A stretch of DNA of 61,794 nt, taken from the NCBI GenBank assembly GCA_002282715.1, contig NCKC01000005.1, positions 1 to 61,794 of the forward strand, written 5' to 3'. The stretch comes from Halothiobacillus sp. 15-55-196 (GTDB lineage Bacteria; Pseudomonadota; Gammaproteobacteria; Halothiobacillales; Halothiobacillaceae). Below are positions 32,060 through 41,391 of this stretch, piece after piece. Below the pieces are notes generated by a model. The model was not told where the DNA came from and did no database searches. It saw only the letters and a list, made by a program, of their open reading frames with translations. Position 1 is the first letter of the stretch. Every line of letters starts with the position of its first letter. Made by a program: the position numbers and the translations under genes.

Positions 32060-32158
32060 GCCAATCGGCCTTGAGCGGGGGCGTCAACATTGGGAGGAGC
32101 GATTGATGCGATTGAGGCTGCAGGTCGATTGGCATGAGATTAGCCGGGCGCGACGAAC

Positions 32159-32190
32159 GATGACGGCGGTTTGAAACCGAAGCCGCCATC
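32159..32190 (-). promoter_or_regulatory. Long hairpin in the rne leader (possible RNase E sensor stem)
   Basis: On the minus strand GATGGCGGC pairs with GCCGTCATC (one G-U), with a further GGTTT/AAACC pairing inside. In E. coli the rne leader hairpins, mainly hp2, mediate feedback control of rne by RNase E. Similarity of role is inferred from position and form only. Confidence 0.45.
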
Positions 32191-32301
32191 CAATCGTGGC
32201 CCGAGCAAGCCGTTGCACCGCGAAAACGCGGCACAACCTCATGGAGCAAAACCAGTGTCACCAGCCAGAATAGGCGCATAAATCCTTCAGGATGATCGTA
32301 A

Positions 32302-32332
32302 TTAATACGGAAACTGTTTGAAGCCGTTTCAA
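32302..32332 (-). promoter_or_regulatory. Candidate sigma-70 promoter for rne
   Basis: Minus-strand TTGAAA (32327-32332, five of six matches) and TATTAA (32302-32307) with a 19-bp spacer, longer than ideal. It would give a leader of about 285 nt, of the same order as the long E. coli rne 5' UTR. Confidence 0.35.
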
Positions 32333-32606
32333 AACAAAAGATTATCAAGGGCTTCGTGAACGAACCGCCGATCCGGCGGTCTGCCCGCTTCAGTCACCTG
32401 CCCCCATTGGTTTAGGGTAAGCAGAAAATCTGAAGTGGCGCGCTTGATTGCTCGAGCCGAACCTACACGCCATTTCGCTGGAAAATTTCCACACCATCAA
32501 AATTGGACGAAAGCGGCCCGAGCCACTCAAAGCCCGAGGAGTGTAACACAACACCCATCACGTGATGCGCATAATAAATGCGATCGAAATACGCCATAAT
32601 GTGCCG

Positions 32607-33647
32607 ATGAAAACACTTCCCATGGCAACTGCCGGTCCGACCATCGAAAAGAAACAATCCGTGCGTCGCGTCACCGTCGATGCGCACTATGCCGGCCAAC
32701 GCATCGACAATTTCCTGCTGCGCGAATTGGGCGCGACACATGGCGAGGTTCCGCGTTCCCTGATTTACCGCATTCTGCGTACCGGAGAAGTCCGCGTGAA
32801 CAGCCAACGCGCCAGGCCGACCACCCGGCTCGCGACGGGTGATGAGGTCCGCATCCCACCACTCAAGCTGCAAAGCGCCGCACCGGAATCGGCGGGCGTG
32901 ATCTCACCGAACTGGCTCGCACGCGCTGCGGATATGATCGTGTACGAAGACGAAGCCCTGCTGGCCGTCAACAAACCCGCCGGCCTTGCCGTCCATGGCG
33001 GTTCGAACATCCCTTTTGGTCTGATCGAACTCATGCGCCAACACACGGGACTGGGCGAAAAACTCGAACTGGCCCATCGCATTGACCGCGATACCAGCGG
33101 CCTGCTGATTCTGGCCAAGACCCGCGCCGCCCTGCATTCGCTGCAAATCCAGTTCCGGCCGGAAGGCCATGCCGAAAAGCAGTATCTGGCCATCGTGCAC
33201 GGTCATTGGCCGGACAAACTCAAACGCGTCGATGCACCGCTGGAAAAGTGGCAGGGCGAAGGTGAATCGCATCGGGTGCAGGTCAGTCCGCAGGGCAAGG
33301 AAGCCGTGACCCATTTCGCCGTGCTGGCCGCCAACAAGAATGCCACCCTGCTGCGGGCACAACTTGAAACCGGACGCACGCACCAGATTCGCGTGCATAC
33401 CGCGCACGAGAACCACCCGATCATCGGCGATGAAAAATACGGTCAACGGGAATGGGACAAACGACTCTTCCCATCCACTGGCGCTTCGGCCCGACGCCGC
33501 CCGCCTCTGCTGCTGCACGCCTATCGCCTGATGCTGACGCATCCGCAAACAGAACAACCACTGCAGTTGACAGCCCCGATCCCGAATAAATGGCGTTCGC
33601 TGGCACAACAACTCAACCTGACGCTGCCGGAACACGACCCGACATGA
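32607..33647 (+). CDS. rluC: 23S rRNA pseudouridine synthase RluC
   Basis: Makes pseudouridines at 955, 2504 and 2580 of 23S rRNA in E. coli. There is an N-terminal S4 RNA-binding domain (AGQRIDNFLLRELGATHGEVPRSLIYRIL region, about 25-90), then the RluA-type catalytic domain with the catalytic Asp in AHRIDRDTSGLLILAKT and the ETGRTHQIRVHTAHENHPI block that closes the site. The start at 32607 (MKTLP) resembles the E. coli start; a frame from 32562 is also open, and neither has a strong ribosome-binding site. Divergent from rne as in enterobacteria. Confidence 0.93.
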   Translation: MKTLPMATAGPTIEKKQSVRRVTVDAHYAGQRIDNFLLRELGATHGEVPRSLIYRILRTGEVRVNSQRARPTTRLATGDEVRIPPLKLQSAAPESAGVISPNWLARAADMIVYEDEALLAVNKPAGLAVHGGSNIPFGLIELMRQHTGLGEKLELAHRIDRDTSGLLILAKTRAALHSLQIQFRPEGHAEKQYLAIVHGHWPDKLKRVDAPLEKWQGEGESHRVQVSPQGKEAVTHFAVLAANKNATLLRAQLETGRTHQIRVHTAHENHPIIGDEKYGQREWDKRLFPSTGASARRRPPLLLHAYRLMLTHPQTEQPLQLTAPIPNKWRSLAQQLNLTLPEHDPT

Positions 33648-34348
33648 AGCACATCCTACCTCCACCCCAACTTATCATTTTTGACTGGGACGGCACACTG
33701 GTTCAGTCCACCGGCCACATTGTGCAGAGTTTCGAGAGGGCCATCGCGCATAGTAACCTGCCGCCGCTGGCGCCCGGGACGATACAAAGCATCATCGGCC
33801 TCGGTCTGGTCGAGGCGTGGCAGGCGCTCTATCCGGACCTTTCGCTTGAGCAGGCGCAGGCGCTGGGAAAAACCTACCAGCAGTTCTATTTCAGCCGAAC
33901 CGATACCCTTGAAACCCATGCCGGGGCGGCAACCCTGCTGAACGATCTGCGCGAATCGGGCTGCTGGTTGGCCATTGCCACCGGAAAATCGAACAGGGGC
34001 CTGCACGAAGCACTTGAAGAAACGGGTTTGGGTCACTATTTTCTGGGTACACGAACAGCCGAGCAAACCGCATCTAAACCATCACCCCTGATGCTGATGG
34101 AACTGCTGGACGAATTCGGGCTGGAACCGGCACAGGCCTGGATGATCGGCGATACTGACTTTGATTTGCTGATGGCACACAATGCGGGCTGCATCCCCAT
34201 CGCCATTACCCACGGCGCACACGAAATCGAGCGTCTGCATGCCGCCAAACCGGCTGCCGTCATCCATGATCTACCCAGCCTGTTGCCGCTGTACCAGTCC
34301 GCCACCACTCAAAAAGCGAGCCAGAACAAAGTGAGTACGAACGAATGA
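33644..34348 (+). CDS. HAD-superfamily phosphatase (Gph/HAD-IA type)
   Basis: A 234-aa phosphohydrolase. HAD motif I is FDWDGTLV (nucleophile and acid Asp), motif II is the Thr in AIATGKSN, motif III the Lys in TASKPSPLML, and motif IV MIGDTDFDLLMAHNAG. The alpha-helical cap between motifs I and II makes it HAD-IA, the group of phosphoglycolate phosphatases and nucleotidases; the true substrate is unknown. Its ATG overlaps the rluC stop (ATGA), which also justifies this start over an earlier in-frame ATG at 33590. Genes of this type follow rluC in many gammaproteobacteria. Confidence 0.9.
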   Translation: MKHILPPPQLIIFDWDGTLVQSTGHIVQSFERAIAHSNLPPLAPGTIQSIIGLGLVEAWQALYPDLSLEQAQALGKTYQQFYFSRTDTLETHAGAATLLNDLRESGCWLAIATGKSNRGLHEALEETGLGHYFLGTRTAEQTASKPSPLMLMELLDEFGLEPAQAWMIGDTDFDLLMAHNAGCIPIAITHGAHEIERLHAAKPAAVIHDLPSLLPLYQSATTQKASQNKVSTNE

Positions 34349-35397
34349 GCACCGCCCAGCCGCCAAATGACGATCTGCGCATTGAACCCAATCTCGGCGC
34401 GGCAACCGCACAACACACGAACGCGTCGAAAAAGACGACAGCAAGCGATGATGCCTGGGCGCGCGAGGCGTTACTCGATCTTGCCCGCCAAGGCCTGAAA
34501 GAACAACGCAGCGCACGCCGTTGGCGGGTATTTTTCCGGCTGATCAGCCTCGCGTTGGTAATCTGGGTCATTGCCTGGATCTTCCTCAGCGGCGATCTGG
34601 ACGATGGCAAGGGTCTTGTCATCAAGGAACCATCGGCAGGCATCATCGATATCAGCGGTGTGATTGCCGCAGGGCAAGAAGCCTCAGCGGAGGAAATCGT
34701 CCCCGTACTGGAAAAGGCATTCAAGAACAAACAGATCAAGGGCATTGTTCTGCGCATGAACACGCCGGGCGGCAGCCCCGTCCAGTCTGGCGAAATCTAT
34801 GACGCCATCATGCGATTGCGCAAGGAGTACCCTACCAAGCCGGTGTATGCGGTCGTCGAGGATGTATGCGCTTCCGGCGGGTATTACATAGCCGCCGCAG
34901 CCGACAAAATCTATGCAAATCAGGCATCACTCGTCGGTTCGATCGGTGTGCGGTTGGACAGCTTCGGATTCGTGGATGCCATGCACAAACTGGGCATTGA
35001 AAGCCGTCTTTTGACTGCGGGTGCAAACAAGGCCATGCTCGATCCGTTCTCTCCGGAGAATCCCGCCCAGGTGCAATACATGCAGAACCTGCTCGATCAG
35101 GTACATCAACAATTCATCGATGCCGTCAAAAAAGGCCGGGGTAATCGACTCGCCAACGACCCCGACCTGTTCTCCGGCCTGATCTACACCGGCGCACAGG
35201 CACAGAAGAACGGACTGATCGACGGCCTGGGCACGGTACGCAGCGTGGTCCGAGATGAGCTGCACCTGAAAAATGAAGTCGACCTTACGCCAAGCAAGAG
35301 CCCATTTGAGGAGCTTCTGGGTAAAACCAGCACGCAAATCAGCCAGTCGCTGACGAGCCTCTGGGCGGCAAGTCTTGGTCCCAAACTTTTACCCTAG
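34345..35397 (+). CDS. sppA: Signal peptide peptidase SppA-type, S49 family
   Basis: Membrane-bound serine protease that degrades cleaved signal peptides. It is the short single-domain form (350 aa against 618 in E. coli SppA): a cytosolic N-terminus of about 55 residues, one membrane segment ([19 protein letters not shown]), and a Clp-like fold. The Ser is in [16 protein letters not shown] and the Lys general base in [14 protein letters not shown], with [14 protein letters not shown] forming the oxyanion region. The start overlaps the HAD gene by 4 bp, so rluC, the phosphatase and sppA form one unit. Confidence 0.92.
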   Translation: MSTAQPPNDDLRIEPNLGAATAQHTNASKKTTASDDAWAREALLDLARQGLKEQRSARRWRVFFRLISLALVIWVIAWIFLSGDLDDGKGLVIKEPSAGIIDISGVIAAGQEASAEEIVPVLEKAFKNKQIKGIVLRMNTPGGSPVQSGEIYDAIMRLRKEYPTKPVYAVVEDVCASGGYYIAAAADKIYANQASLVGSIGVRLDSFGFVDAMHKLGIESRLLTAGANKAMLDPFSPENPAQVQYMQNLLDQVHQQFIDAVKKGRGNRLANDPDLFSGLIYTGAQAQKNGLIDGLGTVRSVVRDELHLKNEVDLTPSKSPFEELLGKTSTQISQSLTSLWAASLGPKLLP

Positions 35398-35429
35398 TTT
35401 ATTGCCCAAAAGTACACAGAGTCAGAGAT

Positions 35430-35744
35430 ATGGTCGATCAAATCACCACACCAGATACCGAATCCATTCCGGAGGCTATCGTCACCGAGCCGCCGATGTA
35501 TCAGGTGATTCTGCTCAATGACGACTTCACGCCAATGGAATTCGTCATCCGCATTCTGGTTGAGTTGTTTTACCTATCGACCGAACAGGCTGAACGGGTT
35601 ATGTTAGAGGTTCATCACAAAGGTCGAGGCGTCTGCGGCATATTTACGCGGGAAATAGCAGAAACCCGTGTGGCGCAGGTCAATCAGGTTGCACGCCAAA
35701 ATGACCATCCGCTATTGTGCGTGATGGAACCGGCTGCCCAATGA
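35430..35744 (+). CDS. clpS: ATP-dependent Clp protease adaptor ClpS
   Basis: Delivers N-degron substrates to ClpAP. The 104-aa protein has a flexible N-terminal tail and the core with [17 protein letters not shown] (substrate pocket Asn-Asp), [24 protein letters not shown], and CVMEPA at the end. Placed 24 bp upstream of clpA in the universal clpS-clpA pair. Confidence 0.97.
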   Translation: MVDQITTPDTESIPEAIVTEPPMYQVILLNDDFTPMEFVIRILVELFYLSTEQAERVMLEVHHKGRGVCGIFTREIAETRVAQVNQVARQNDHPLLCVMEPAAQ

Positions 35745-35768
35745 ATGGGACCAGATTAGGAGTTCTCC

Positions 35769-38045
35769 GTGTTAAGCAAATCCCTTGAAACCACCATCAG
35801 CCGCGTATTTGACCGATCCCGACGTCAAAGATACGAGTTTGTCACGCTCGAAGCACTCACCCACGCCCTGCTCGAAGATCCCGATGCGCGCGCGGTGCTG
35901 GAAGGCTGCAACGCCAACATCTCGCAACTGGCTGTCGATCTGGAAAACCATATTCGCCACACCACACCGCGCATTCCCGAAAATGACACCCGTGAAACAC
36001 AGCCCACGCTCGGCTTCCAGCGCGTACTGCAACGTGCCGTCATGCAGGTACAGTCCGCTCAACGAAACGAAGTATCCGGCGCACATGTCTTGGCCGCGCT
36101 GTTCGCTGAGCAGGATTCGCACACAGTGCATTTGTTGCACAAGGCCGGCGTGACACGCCTGGATGTGATCAATTTCATCTCGCATGGCTTGACTCAGGAA
36201 GCTCCTGCTGCAAGCGATGCCCCCTCTGAAAAGGAGCGTGAGAAACCCGAAGTCACCGATGAAAACAGCTTCGAAAACTTCGTCATCAATCTCAATCAGC
36301 TTGCCCGCGACGGCAAAATCGACCCGCTGATCGGCCGCGGTCCTGAAATAGAACGAGTGCAACAGATTCTTTGTCGCCGTCGGAAGAACAATCCTCTGCT
36401 CGTCGGTGAAGCCGGTGTCGGTAAAACTGCCCTTGCCGAGGGTCTCGCACGCAAAATTATTGAAGGCGAAGTACCGGAAACCCTCAAGGATGCCGTGGTA
36501 TATTCGCTCGACCTCGGCTCTCTGGTCGCTGGCACCAAATACCGGGGGGATTTTGAAAAGCGGCTCAAGGTCGTCCTGAAAAGGATCAAATCACTGCCGA
36601 ATGCCATTCTGTTCATCGATGAGATTCACACCCTCATCGGTGCTGGTTCCGCCTCCGGCGGCTCCATGGATGCATCCAACCTGATCAAGCCCGCGCTTGC
36701 CAACGGGGACTTGCGCTGCATCGGCTCCACGACCCATCAGGAATACCGAGCCATCTTCGAGAAGGATGCCGCCCTTACCCGCCGCTTCCAGAAACTGGAT
36801 GTCCCCGAACCGAGCGAGCATGAAGCCATCGCCATTCTGCAAGGTTTGCGCAGCGGCTATGAAAAACACCATGGCGTTTCGTATACCGATGATGCACTGG
36901 AAGCCGCCGTCCGACTTTCCAATCGCCATATATCCGATCGCCATTTGCCGGACAAGGCGATTGATGTCATCGATGAGGCCGGAGCGCAACATCGCCTGAT
37001 TGAACCGGTACCGGAGAGCAATCTGATTACGGCCGCCGAAATTGAGCGCGTCGTCGCCAAGATCGCCCGCATTCCGGAACGCAGCGTGTCCACATCGGAT
37101 CGAGAAGTGCTGCGCCACCTGGATCGCAACCTCAACATGGTGGTGTTCGGCCAGGAAGACGCCATCGAACAGATCACGACATCCATTCGTATGGCGCGCT
37201 CCGGATTGCGCTCGGCAGACAAGCCCATCGGCTCCTACCTTTTTGCCGGCCCGACCGGCGTGGGCAAGACCGAAGTCAGCAAACAGCTTGCTCGCCTGCT
37301 CGGCATCAAGCTCGTGCGTTTTGACATGTCCGAATACATGGAACGGCACAGCGTATCGCGCTTGATCGGCGCGCCGCCGGGCTATGTCGGTTTCGACGAA
37401 GGCGGCCTGCTCACCGAGGCCATCAACAAGACACCCCATGCCGTGTTGCTACTCGATGAAATCGAAAAAGCGCATCCGGATGTGTTCAACGTCCTGCTTC
37501 AGGTGATGGATAACGGCGCGTTGACAGACACGAATGGCCGCAAAGTAGACTTCCGGCACGTCATTCTCATCATGACCTCCAACATGGGTGCCGAAATGCT
37601 GGCACGCAACAGCATGGGTTTCGTCACTCAGGACCACAGCCCGGACGGCATGGACGCAATCAAGCGCGGTTTCACCCCTGAGTTCCGCAACCGGCTGGAC
37701 GCCATCGTCCAGTTCAAGGCATTGGCTCCGCGGCAAATCGCCAACGTGGTCGACAAGTTGCTGCTTGAACTCGAGCAGCAGCTCGAAGAGAAGAAAGTCC
37801 GCTTGGTTGTCGACGATGAAGTTCGCCAATGGCTAGGACGGGAAGGCTATGACGCTGTCCTGGGCGCACGACCGATGGCACGCCTGATTCAGGAAAAAAT
37901 CAAACGTCCGTTAGCAGAAGAGTTGCTGTTTGGCGAACTGGCCGAACGTGGCGGCACCGTCCGGTTCTCACTCGATGAGACCGGTGTCCCCTCACTGACC
38001 ATCCAGCCTGCGGAAGAAGCGATAACCGAGGAATCCCCCAGCTAA
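35769..38045 (+). CDS. clpA: ATP-dependent Clp protease ATP-binding subunit ClpA
   Basis: Hexameric unfoldase of ClpAP. Domain order: N-domain (1-145), acidic linker (about 146-170), first AAA+ module with Walker [16 protein letters not shown] and Walker [20 protein letters not shown] split at the Glu, and second module with [15 protein letters not shown] and [15 protein letters not shown]. The IGL-type loop needed to dock ClpP is not obvious by eye in the stretch after MARNSMGF, so ClpP pairing is assumed from the family. Start is GTG at 35769, preceded by TAGGAG with 6-nt spacing. 758 aa equals the E. coli protein. Confidence 0.97.
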   Translation: MLSKSLETTISRVFDRSRRQRYEFVTLEALTHALLEDPDARAVLEGCNANISQLAVDLENHIRHTTPRIPENDTRETQPTLGFQRVLQRAVMQVQSAQRNEVSGAHVLAALFAEQDSHTVHLLHKAGVTRLDVINFISHGLTQEAPAASDAPSEKEREKPEVTDENSFENFVINLNQLARDGKIDPLIGRGPEIERVQQILCRRRKNNPLLVGEAGVGKTALAEGLARKIIEGEVPETLKDAVVYSLDLGSLVAGTKYRGDFEKRLKVVLKRIKSLPNAILFIDEIHTLIGAGSASGGSMDASNLIKPALANGDLRCIGSTTHQEYRAIFEKDAALTRRFQKLDVPEPSEHEAIAILQGLRSGYEKHHGVSYTDDALEAAVRLSNRHISDRHLPDKAIDVIDEAGAQHRLIEPVPESNLITAAEIERVVAKIARIPERSVSTSDREVLRHLDRNLNMVVFGQEDAIEQITTSIRMARSGLRSADKPIGSYLFAGPTGVGKTEVSKQLARLLGIKLVRFDMSEYMERHSVSRLIGAPPGYVGFDEGGLLTEAINKTPHAVLLLDEIEKAHPDVFNVLLQVMDNGALTDTNGRKVDFRHVILIMTSNMGAEMLARNSMGFVTQDHSPDGMDAIKRGFTPEFRNRLDAIVQFKALAPRQIANVVDKLLLELEQQLEEKKVRLVVDDEVRQWLGREGYDAVLGARPMARLIQEKIKRPLAEELLFGELAERGGTVRFSLDETGVPSLTIQPAEEAITEESPS

Positions 38046-38182
38046 AACGGCCACAGCAAGACGAAGGGAGATTGAGAAAAGGGACACACGTCGAATGGAA
38101 ATTCTTACCGCACAAATCCTTCCTCCACCTAAGCGATGGGCGGGCGAGGAACAAAAAGCGCGAACGGGAGTCGAATTCGGGA

Positions 38183-38401
38183 TTAACGCGCGCGGAACGA
38201 GATCCGACCCTTGGTCAGATCATAAGGCGTCAACTGAACCGTGACCTTGTCACCCGTGAGAATACGGATGTAGTTTTTACGCATACGCCCGGAAATATGC
38301 GCCGTAACAATGTGACCATTTTCCAACTCGACGCGGAACATGGTATTGGGCAAGGTGTCCACAACGGTGCCTTGCATTTCGATGTAATCTTCTTTTGCCA
38401 T
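38183..38401 (-). CDS. infA: Translation initiation factor IF-1
   Basis: A 72-aa OB-fold factor that binds the ribosomal A site during initiation. The ATG ending at 38401 gives [20 protein letters not shown], the canonical start; the six extra codons upstream are not conserved. It ends GRISFRAR. Convergent with clpA, the arrangement found in E. coli. Confidence 0.98.
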   Translation of the reverse strand: MAKEDYIEMQGTVVDTLPNTMFRVELENGHIVTAHISGRMRKNYIRILTGDKVTVQLTPYDLTKGRISFRAR

Positions 38402-38430
38402 AAATCCAGCATGTTTCAAAGTGGGCGCAA

Positions 38431-38459
38431 ATTATCAAGCAAAAAGCGTTCAGCTCCAA
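38431..38459 (-). promoter_or_regulatory. Candidate sigma-70 promoter for infA
   Basis: Minus-strand GATAAT (38431-38436, five of six matches) preceded by a weak -35, TTGGAG (38454-38459), with a 17-bp spacer. It would give a leader of about 25 nt. Confidence 0.5.
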
Positions 38460-38535
38460 GCCTTTATTTCAAAAAAACCACATTACCCCTCGAAACTTCG
38501 TTCAATAAAATCATCAAAAATACAACAGGCAAAAC

Positions 38536-39108
38536 ATGAATCTCATTGAGTTTCTTATTCAGAGACAATCCACGCCCGCCAAATACCTGATCGAACCGGC
38601 CCCATCCCATGAAGAATTGCAACAACTCGTGGCCGCGGCACAAAGCGCACCAGATCACGGTGCCCTCAAGCCCTGGCGGTTTCTGGTTATTTCAGGATCG
38701 GCCCGGTACGCGCTTGGTGAACTGTTTGTGCGGGCACTGCTGCAAAGAGCGCCACATACAGAACCCGATCTGCTGGAACGTGAACGCGAGCGGGCCCTGC
38801 GTGCGCCCATGCTGGTCGCGGCCATTGCCCGACTGGATCATGCACACCCCAAGGTACCGGCTACCGAGCAACTGATTGCCGCTGCGATCGCGACGCATCA
38901 GCTGATGCTTGCCGCCAACCATCTGGGCTATGGCACCATCTGGCTCACCGGCAGCCGGGTCTATGATCGGCAGGTGATGTCTGGATTGGGCCTCGCGTCC
39001 GAAGAGGAACTCATCGGCCTGATCAATATCGGCACCGTCGCACCCTCAGCATCATCAAAACAACCTCAGAGAAGGAAATCAGACGTGACGTACTGGACGG
39101 GCGATTAA
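38536..39108 (+). CDS. Nitroreductase family protein (YdjA-like)
   Basis: A 190-aa FMN-dependent oxidoreductase of the minimal nitroreductase group. The N-terminal motif IEFLIQRQSTPAKYLIEPAP followed by AAQSAPDHGALKPWRFLVI (flavin-binding Arg/Ser region) and the late GYGTIWLTGS with LGLASEEELIGLINIGT match YdjA/TdsD-type proteins. Physiological substrates are unknown; YdjA reduces nitro compounds poorly. It ends only one base from the stop of the 399-aa gene on the opposite strand, so the two transcripts converge without a visible terminator. Confidence 0.88.
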   Translation: MNLIEFLIQRQSTPAKYLIEPAPSHEELQQLVAAAQSAPDHGALKPWRFLVISGSARYALGELFVRALLQRAPHTEPDLLERERERALRAPMLVAAIARLDHAHPKVPATEQLIAAAIATHQLMLAANHLGYGTIWLTGSRVYDRQVMSGLGLASEEELIGLINIGTVAPSASSKQPQRRKSDVTYWTGD

Positions 39109-40308
39109 TTATGGTGCGCGGGTGACGATGCGGTCGTATCCATCACCTGCGGCAATGGCGTGTGTTTGTTCCACCGACCAATAGCCTTTTGGATTATTGA
39201 ACGTCTGCATGTACAGCTGCTCATTGAGCCCCGGCCGTTCGCGGATATCGATTTTCCACAGCAGATGAGCAATCCCCCGAACAGCCCCCATGGCCAAAAA
39301 GGACAACTGCTTCTCACCGGCCTCTGGTGGATAAAGCCGACGGAAACCAACGCCTTCGTAGGAGTTGTAAATCCGGATAACCAGCTCTTTGCCCGGCTCG
39401 ATCTTCTCCACGCGCCATACGCCCCATCCCAGCGCATTAACGACCGCAACGATGCCATGCACCCAGTCGCTCACATTCTGGCACATGGGTTTGATCATTT
39501 GATCCCAGGCATCGCTTTCCATGATGCCACCTAAGGTATTGAACGCGCACACATGCCCCGCCAAAACAAAAGACTCGCGCGCCATATCCGATGGCACACC
39601 AATCGCCACCATGCGCCGATATACTTCGTAACTGATGAAGTTGTAGTAGTCGGCAAAGTGAATGGTCAAGGCCACGCCGAAAGCGAGAATCAGCCCATTA
39701 CCCCCCTCGGACACAGGCTTGCCGATCAGGGGCATACCGCCGACCGCCTCGATAATCGCCTGCTCATCCACGCCCGTACTCATGGGCGCGCATTCGGGGA
39801 AATCGAACCGGGCCGGGGCATCTGTCATCGTTTCCGAATTCTTGATGAATGGTGGCAGTGGCTCGATGGCCGCACCAAGCTCGAACCGATCCATACCACC
39901 GCCAGCGTGCCGACAACCGACCTCTCGCGTCGCGCGCCCGGTCATGCCACTGATAAAGCCCGCATCGAAGAAGCAACTGGGTTCCGGACGACCGTGGATA
40001 TAGGTTTTCTCGCCGTAGTGAGAATGCTCTGCAACCCAGTGATCGGCATCTTCCTGTCTCAGCACACCAAACCCGCAGGCGGTATATTCCGCCAGCAGGT
40101 CCGACTCTGAATATCCCTTTTCTCTCAAGTATTCGACGACCATTCGAGCACCGCGGGAAAGCAGTTCCCGGGGGTCAAAGCCCTCTTCGATTCCCTCACC
40201 CAACAAGACAGCCATTTGCAAATGGGCATTGTAGTGATTGCAATGGAACACATGGCTCAAACCACCGATTCGAATCAAACCACGATCAGCCTCAATGTTC
40301 ATACTCAT
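39109..40308 (-). CDS. Unknown 399-aa protein: internal duplication, each half ending in a V4R-like pattern
   Basis: I do not recognise this protein. No signal peptide or membrane segment is evident. It appears to be a tandem duplication: GLIRIGG..H..HYN (residues 10-27) corresponds to GLILAFG..IHFADYYN (205-223). Likewise ACGFGVLR (77-84) matches ALGWGVWR (292-299), and CFFDAGFISGMTGR...CRHAGGGMDRFEL (112-144) matches SFLAMGAVRGIAH...EQTHAIAAGDGYDRIV (336-395). The last pattern, F..G...G followed by an acidic residue and GG/GD before an aromatic or hydrophobic strand, resembles the end of 4-vinyl reductase (V4R) ligand-binding domains; that link is tentative. The N-half is rich in His/Cys (H19, H22, C23, H25, H95, H97, H134, C112, C132), largely lost from the C-half. 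A ribosome-binding site (AAGGAA) precedes the ATG. It follows the repeat protein by 49 bp and is almost certainly co-transcribed with it. Confidence 0.75.
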   Translation of the reverse strand: MSMNIEADRGLIRIGGLSHVFHCNHYNAHLQMAVLLGEGIEEGFDPRELLSRGARMVVEYLREKGYSESDLLAEYTACGFGVLRQEDADHWVAEHSHYGEKTYIHGRPEPSCFFDAGFISGMTGRATREVGCRHAGGGMDRFELGAAIEPLPPFIKNSETMTDAPARFDFPECAPMSTGVDEQAIIEAVGGMPLIGKPVSEGGNGLILAFGVALTIHFADYYNFISYEVYRRMVAIGVPSDMARESFVLAGHVCAFNTLGGIMESDAWDQMIKPMCQNVSDWVHGIVAVVNALGWGVWRVEKIEPGKELVIRIYNSYEGVGFRRLYPPEAGEKQLSFLAMGAVRGIAHLLWKIDIRERPGLNEQLYMQTFNNPKGYWSVEQTHAIAAGDGYDRIVTRAP

Positions 40309-40357
40309 GAAATTTTCCTTTTATATAAATTCGGTGTACCTACTCAGTGAACGGCCA

Positions 40358-41338
40358 TTATTTTTCCGGATCAATAAATGCTTCTAAATCTTCAAAATAA
40401 AGCCCGTATTCATTGCGTAAAAACTCAGCAAGCTGATCCATTTGCAAGTCGTTAAGAATCAACTCTGACATACCGGGCTGGAACTGAATCCCGAGCTTGC
40501 CCAGCGTCTCCTGGCATCCGGCGGTAATCAGGGCCGGAGAAAGCGGCTTGTAACCCAGACTTGCTCTTTGGCGCATGACAGCCATGATGAGCGCGGGCAC
40601 GCTAATGCGATGTACCCGCTTGTGAAACACACGCTCAAGCCAAGAAAGCTTACGGGGCTTTTCGCGTTGACGCCGCAAACCTGCAACGACCAGTTCGTGA
40701 GTCCCTCCCGGAAGATTGACATCAAACTGCTCAATCAGAATGCTTTGCAACGCATCCAGATCAAGGGGAGACATCTCCAAAGAGGCTTGACCGAAATCCA
40801 GTCTCCTTCGTCTCAAGATACTGAAGCGGACTCCCAGTCGAACAGAAATTACCGCCGGCTCTATCGGCGGCAATTGAGCCTGACGCCGACTTTGGTTGAT
40901 GGCAATGTACAAATCGACCAGGTAAATCTGCTTGAGCGATTCATTGGTCTCTGCACGAGCAGGTTCAACAGGAGCAATAGGTTTTGTCGCCGCCTCGGGT
41001 TGATCGGAATGAATTTTCTGAACTTGCGAGGGTGCGCTGTCTGGAGCAGATTCAACTGGCGCCTGATTACTGGACAATTCTTGCAGTTGTTGCGCATTGA
41101 AGCTGGTCTGGAACAGTTCATTGAGTACGCGAGCCAATTCATCCGTGGCATTCGATGAGAGAACGACGGGCAACTTACCTTCAATTCGATCCTGGCCCTT
41201 GATCGCCAGACGGATATTCATGCGAACGCGCATCACAGCGTGTTCAATCTGGGGCAATCCCGCCACCTTTCGCTCTGCATTGATCGCTGCAAAGATTCGC
41301 TCCAGATCAATAACGACGGATTGGTGTGCGGGCGACAT
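40358..41338 (-). CDS. Unknown 326-aa protein built of three diverged copies of a ~70-aa module
   Basis: Not a family I know. Three segments, about residues 8-80, 136-209 and 243-315, follow one plan: a helix opening with a hydrophobic pair and A-[IV]-x(2-3)-R (AAINAER, IAINQSRR, MAVMRQR), a turn [GQ]-L/Y-x-P-[IL] (GLPQIEHAV, QLPPIEPAV, GYKPLSPAL), a basic second helix (VRMNIRLAI, VRLGVRFSI, less basic in copy 3), and an acidic third helix with L..L/[IL]L..x-F/Y (ELARVLNELF, ALQSILIEQF, QLAEFLRNEY). Copies 1 and 2 are joined by a Pro/Ala/Glu/Ser-rich linker (81-135), copies 2 and 3 by a basic one (LRRQREKPRKLSWLERVFHK). No membrane segments. The ATG ending at 41338 follows AAGGAG with 8-nt spacing and is preferred to one ten codons earlier. 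Confidence 0.8.
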   Translation of the reverse strand: MSPAHQSVVIDLERIFAAINAERKVAGLPQIEHAVMRVRMNIRLAIKGQDRIEGKLPVVLSSNATDELARVLNELFQTSFNAQQLQELSSNQAPVESAPDSAPSQVQKIHSDQPEAATKPIAPVEPARAETNESLKQIYLVDLYIAINQSRRQAQLPPIEPAVISVRLGVRFSILRRRRLDFGQASLEMSPLDLDALQSILIEQFDVNLPGGTHELVVAGLRRQREKPRKLSWLERVFHKRVHRISVPALIMAVMRQRASLGYKPLSPALITAGCQETLGKLGIQFQPGMSELILNDLQMDQLAEFLRNEYGLYFEDLEAFIDPEK

Positions 41339-41391
41339 AAGCCAAACTCCTTGCATGAAATACATCAATTTCCGACATTGGAGGTCATCTA

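Larger units (their letters stand above)
32012..32606. other. 595-bp divergent rne/rluC region with a long structured rne leader
   Basis: No convincing gene. Two minus-strand open frames (31935-32348 and 32463-32873) overlap rne or rluC and have no family look. On the minus strand, RNA from the candidate promoter at about 32302-32332 would carry hairpins at 32159-32190 and 32041-32059 ahead of the rne ATG. On the plus side no clear rluC promoter stands out. Confidence 0.6.

Noticed and set aside
32463..32873. 136-codon minus-strand frame over the rluC start
   Set aside because: Antisense to the S4 domain of RluC; no recognisable protein.
34345..35397. SohB instead of SppA for the S49 peptidase
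   Set aside because: SohB has a longer N-terminal domain; the single membrane helix, short length and motifs fit the short SppA form, though the symbol remains approximate.
38046..38182. Possible tRNA gene between clpA and infA, where E. coli has serW nearby
   Set aside because: No acceptor stem or T-arm consensus could be folded from this 137-bp stretch.
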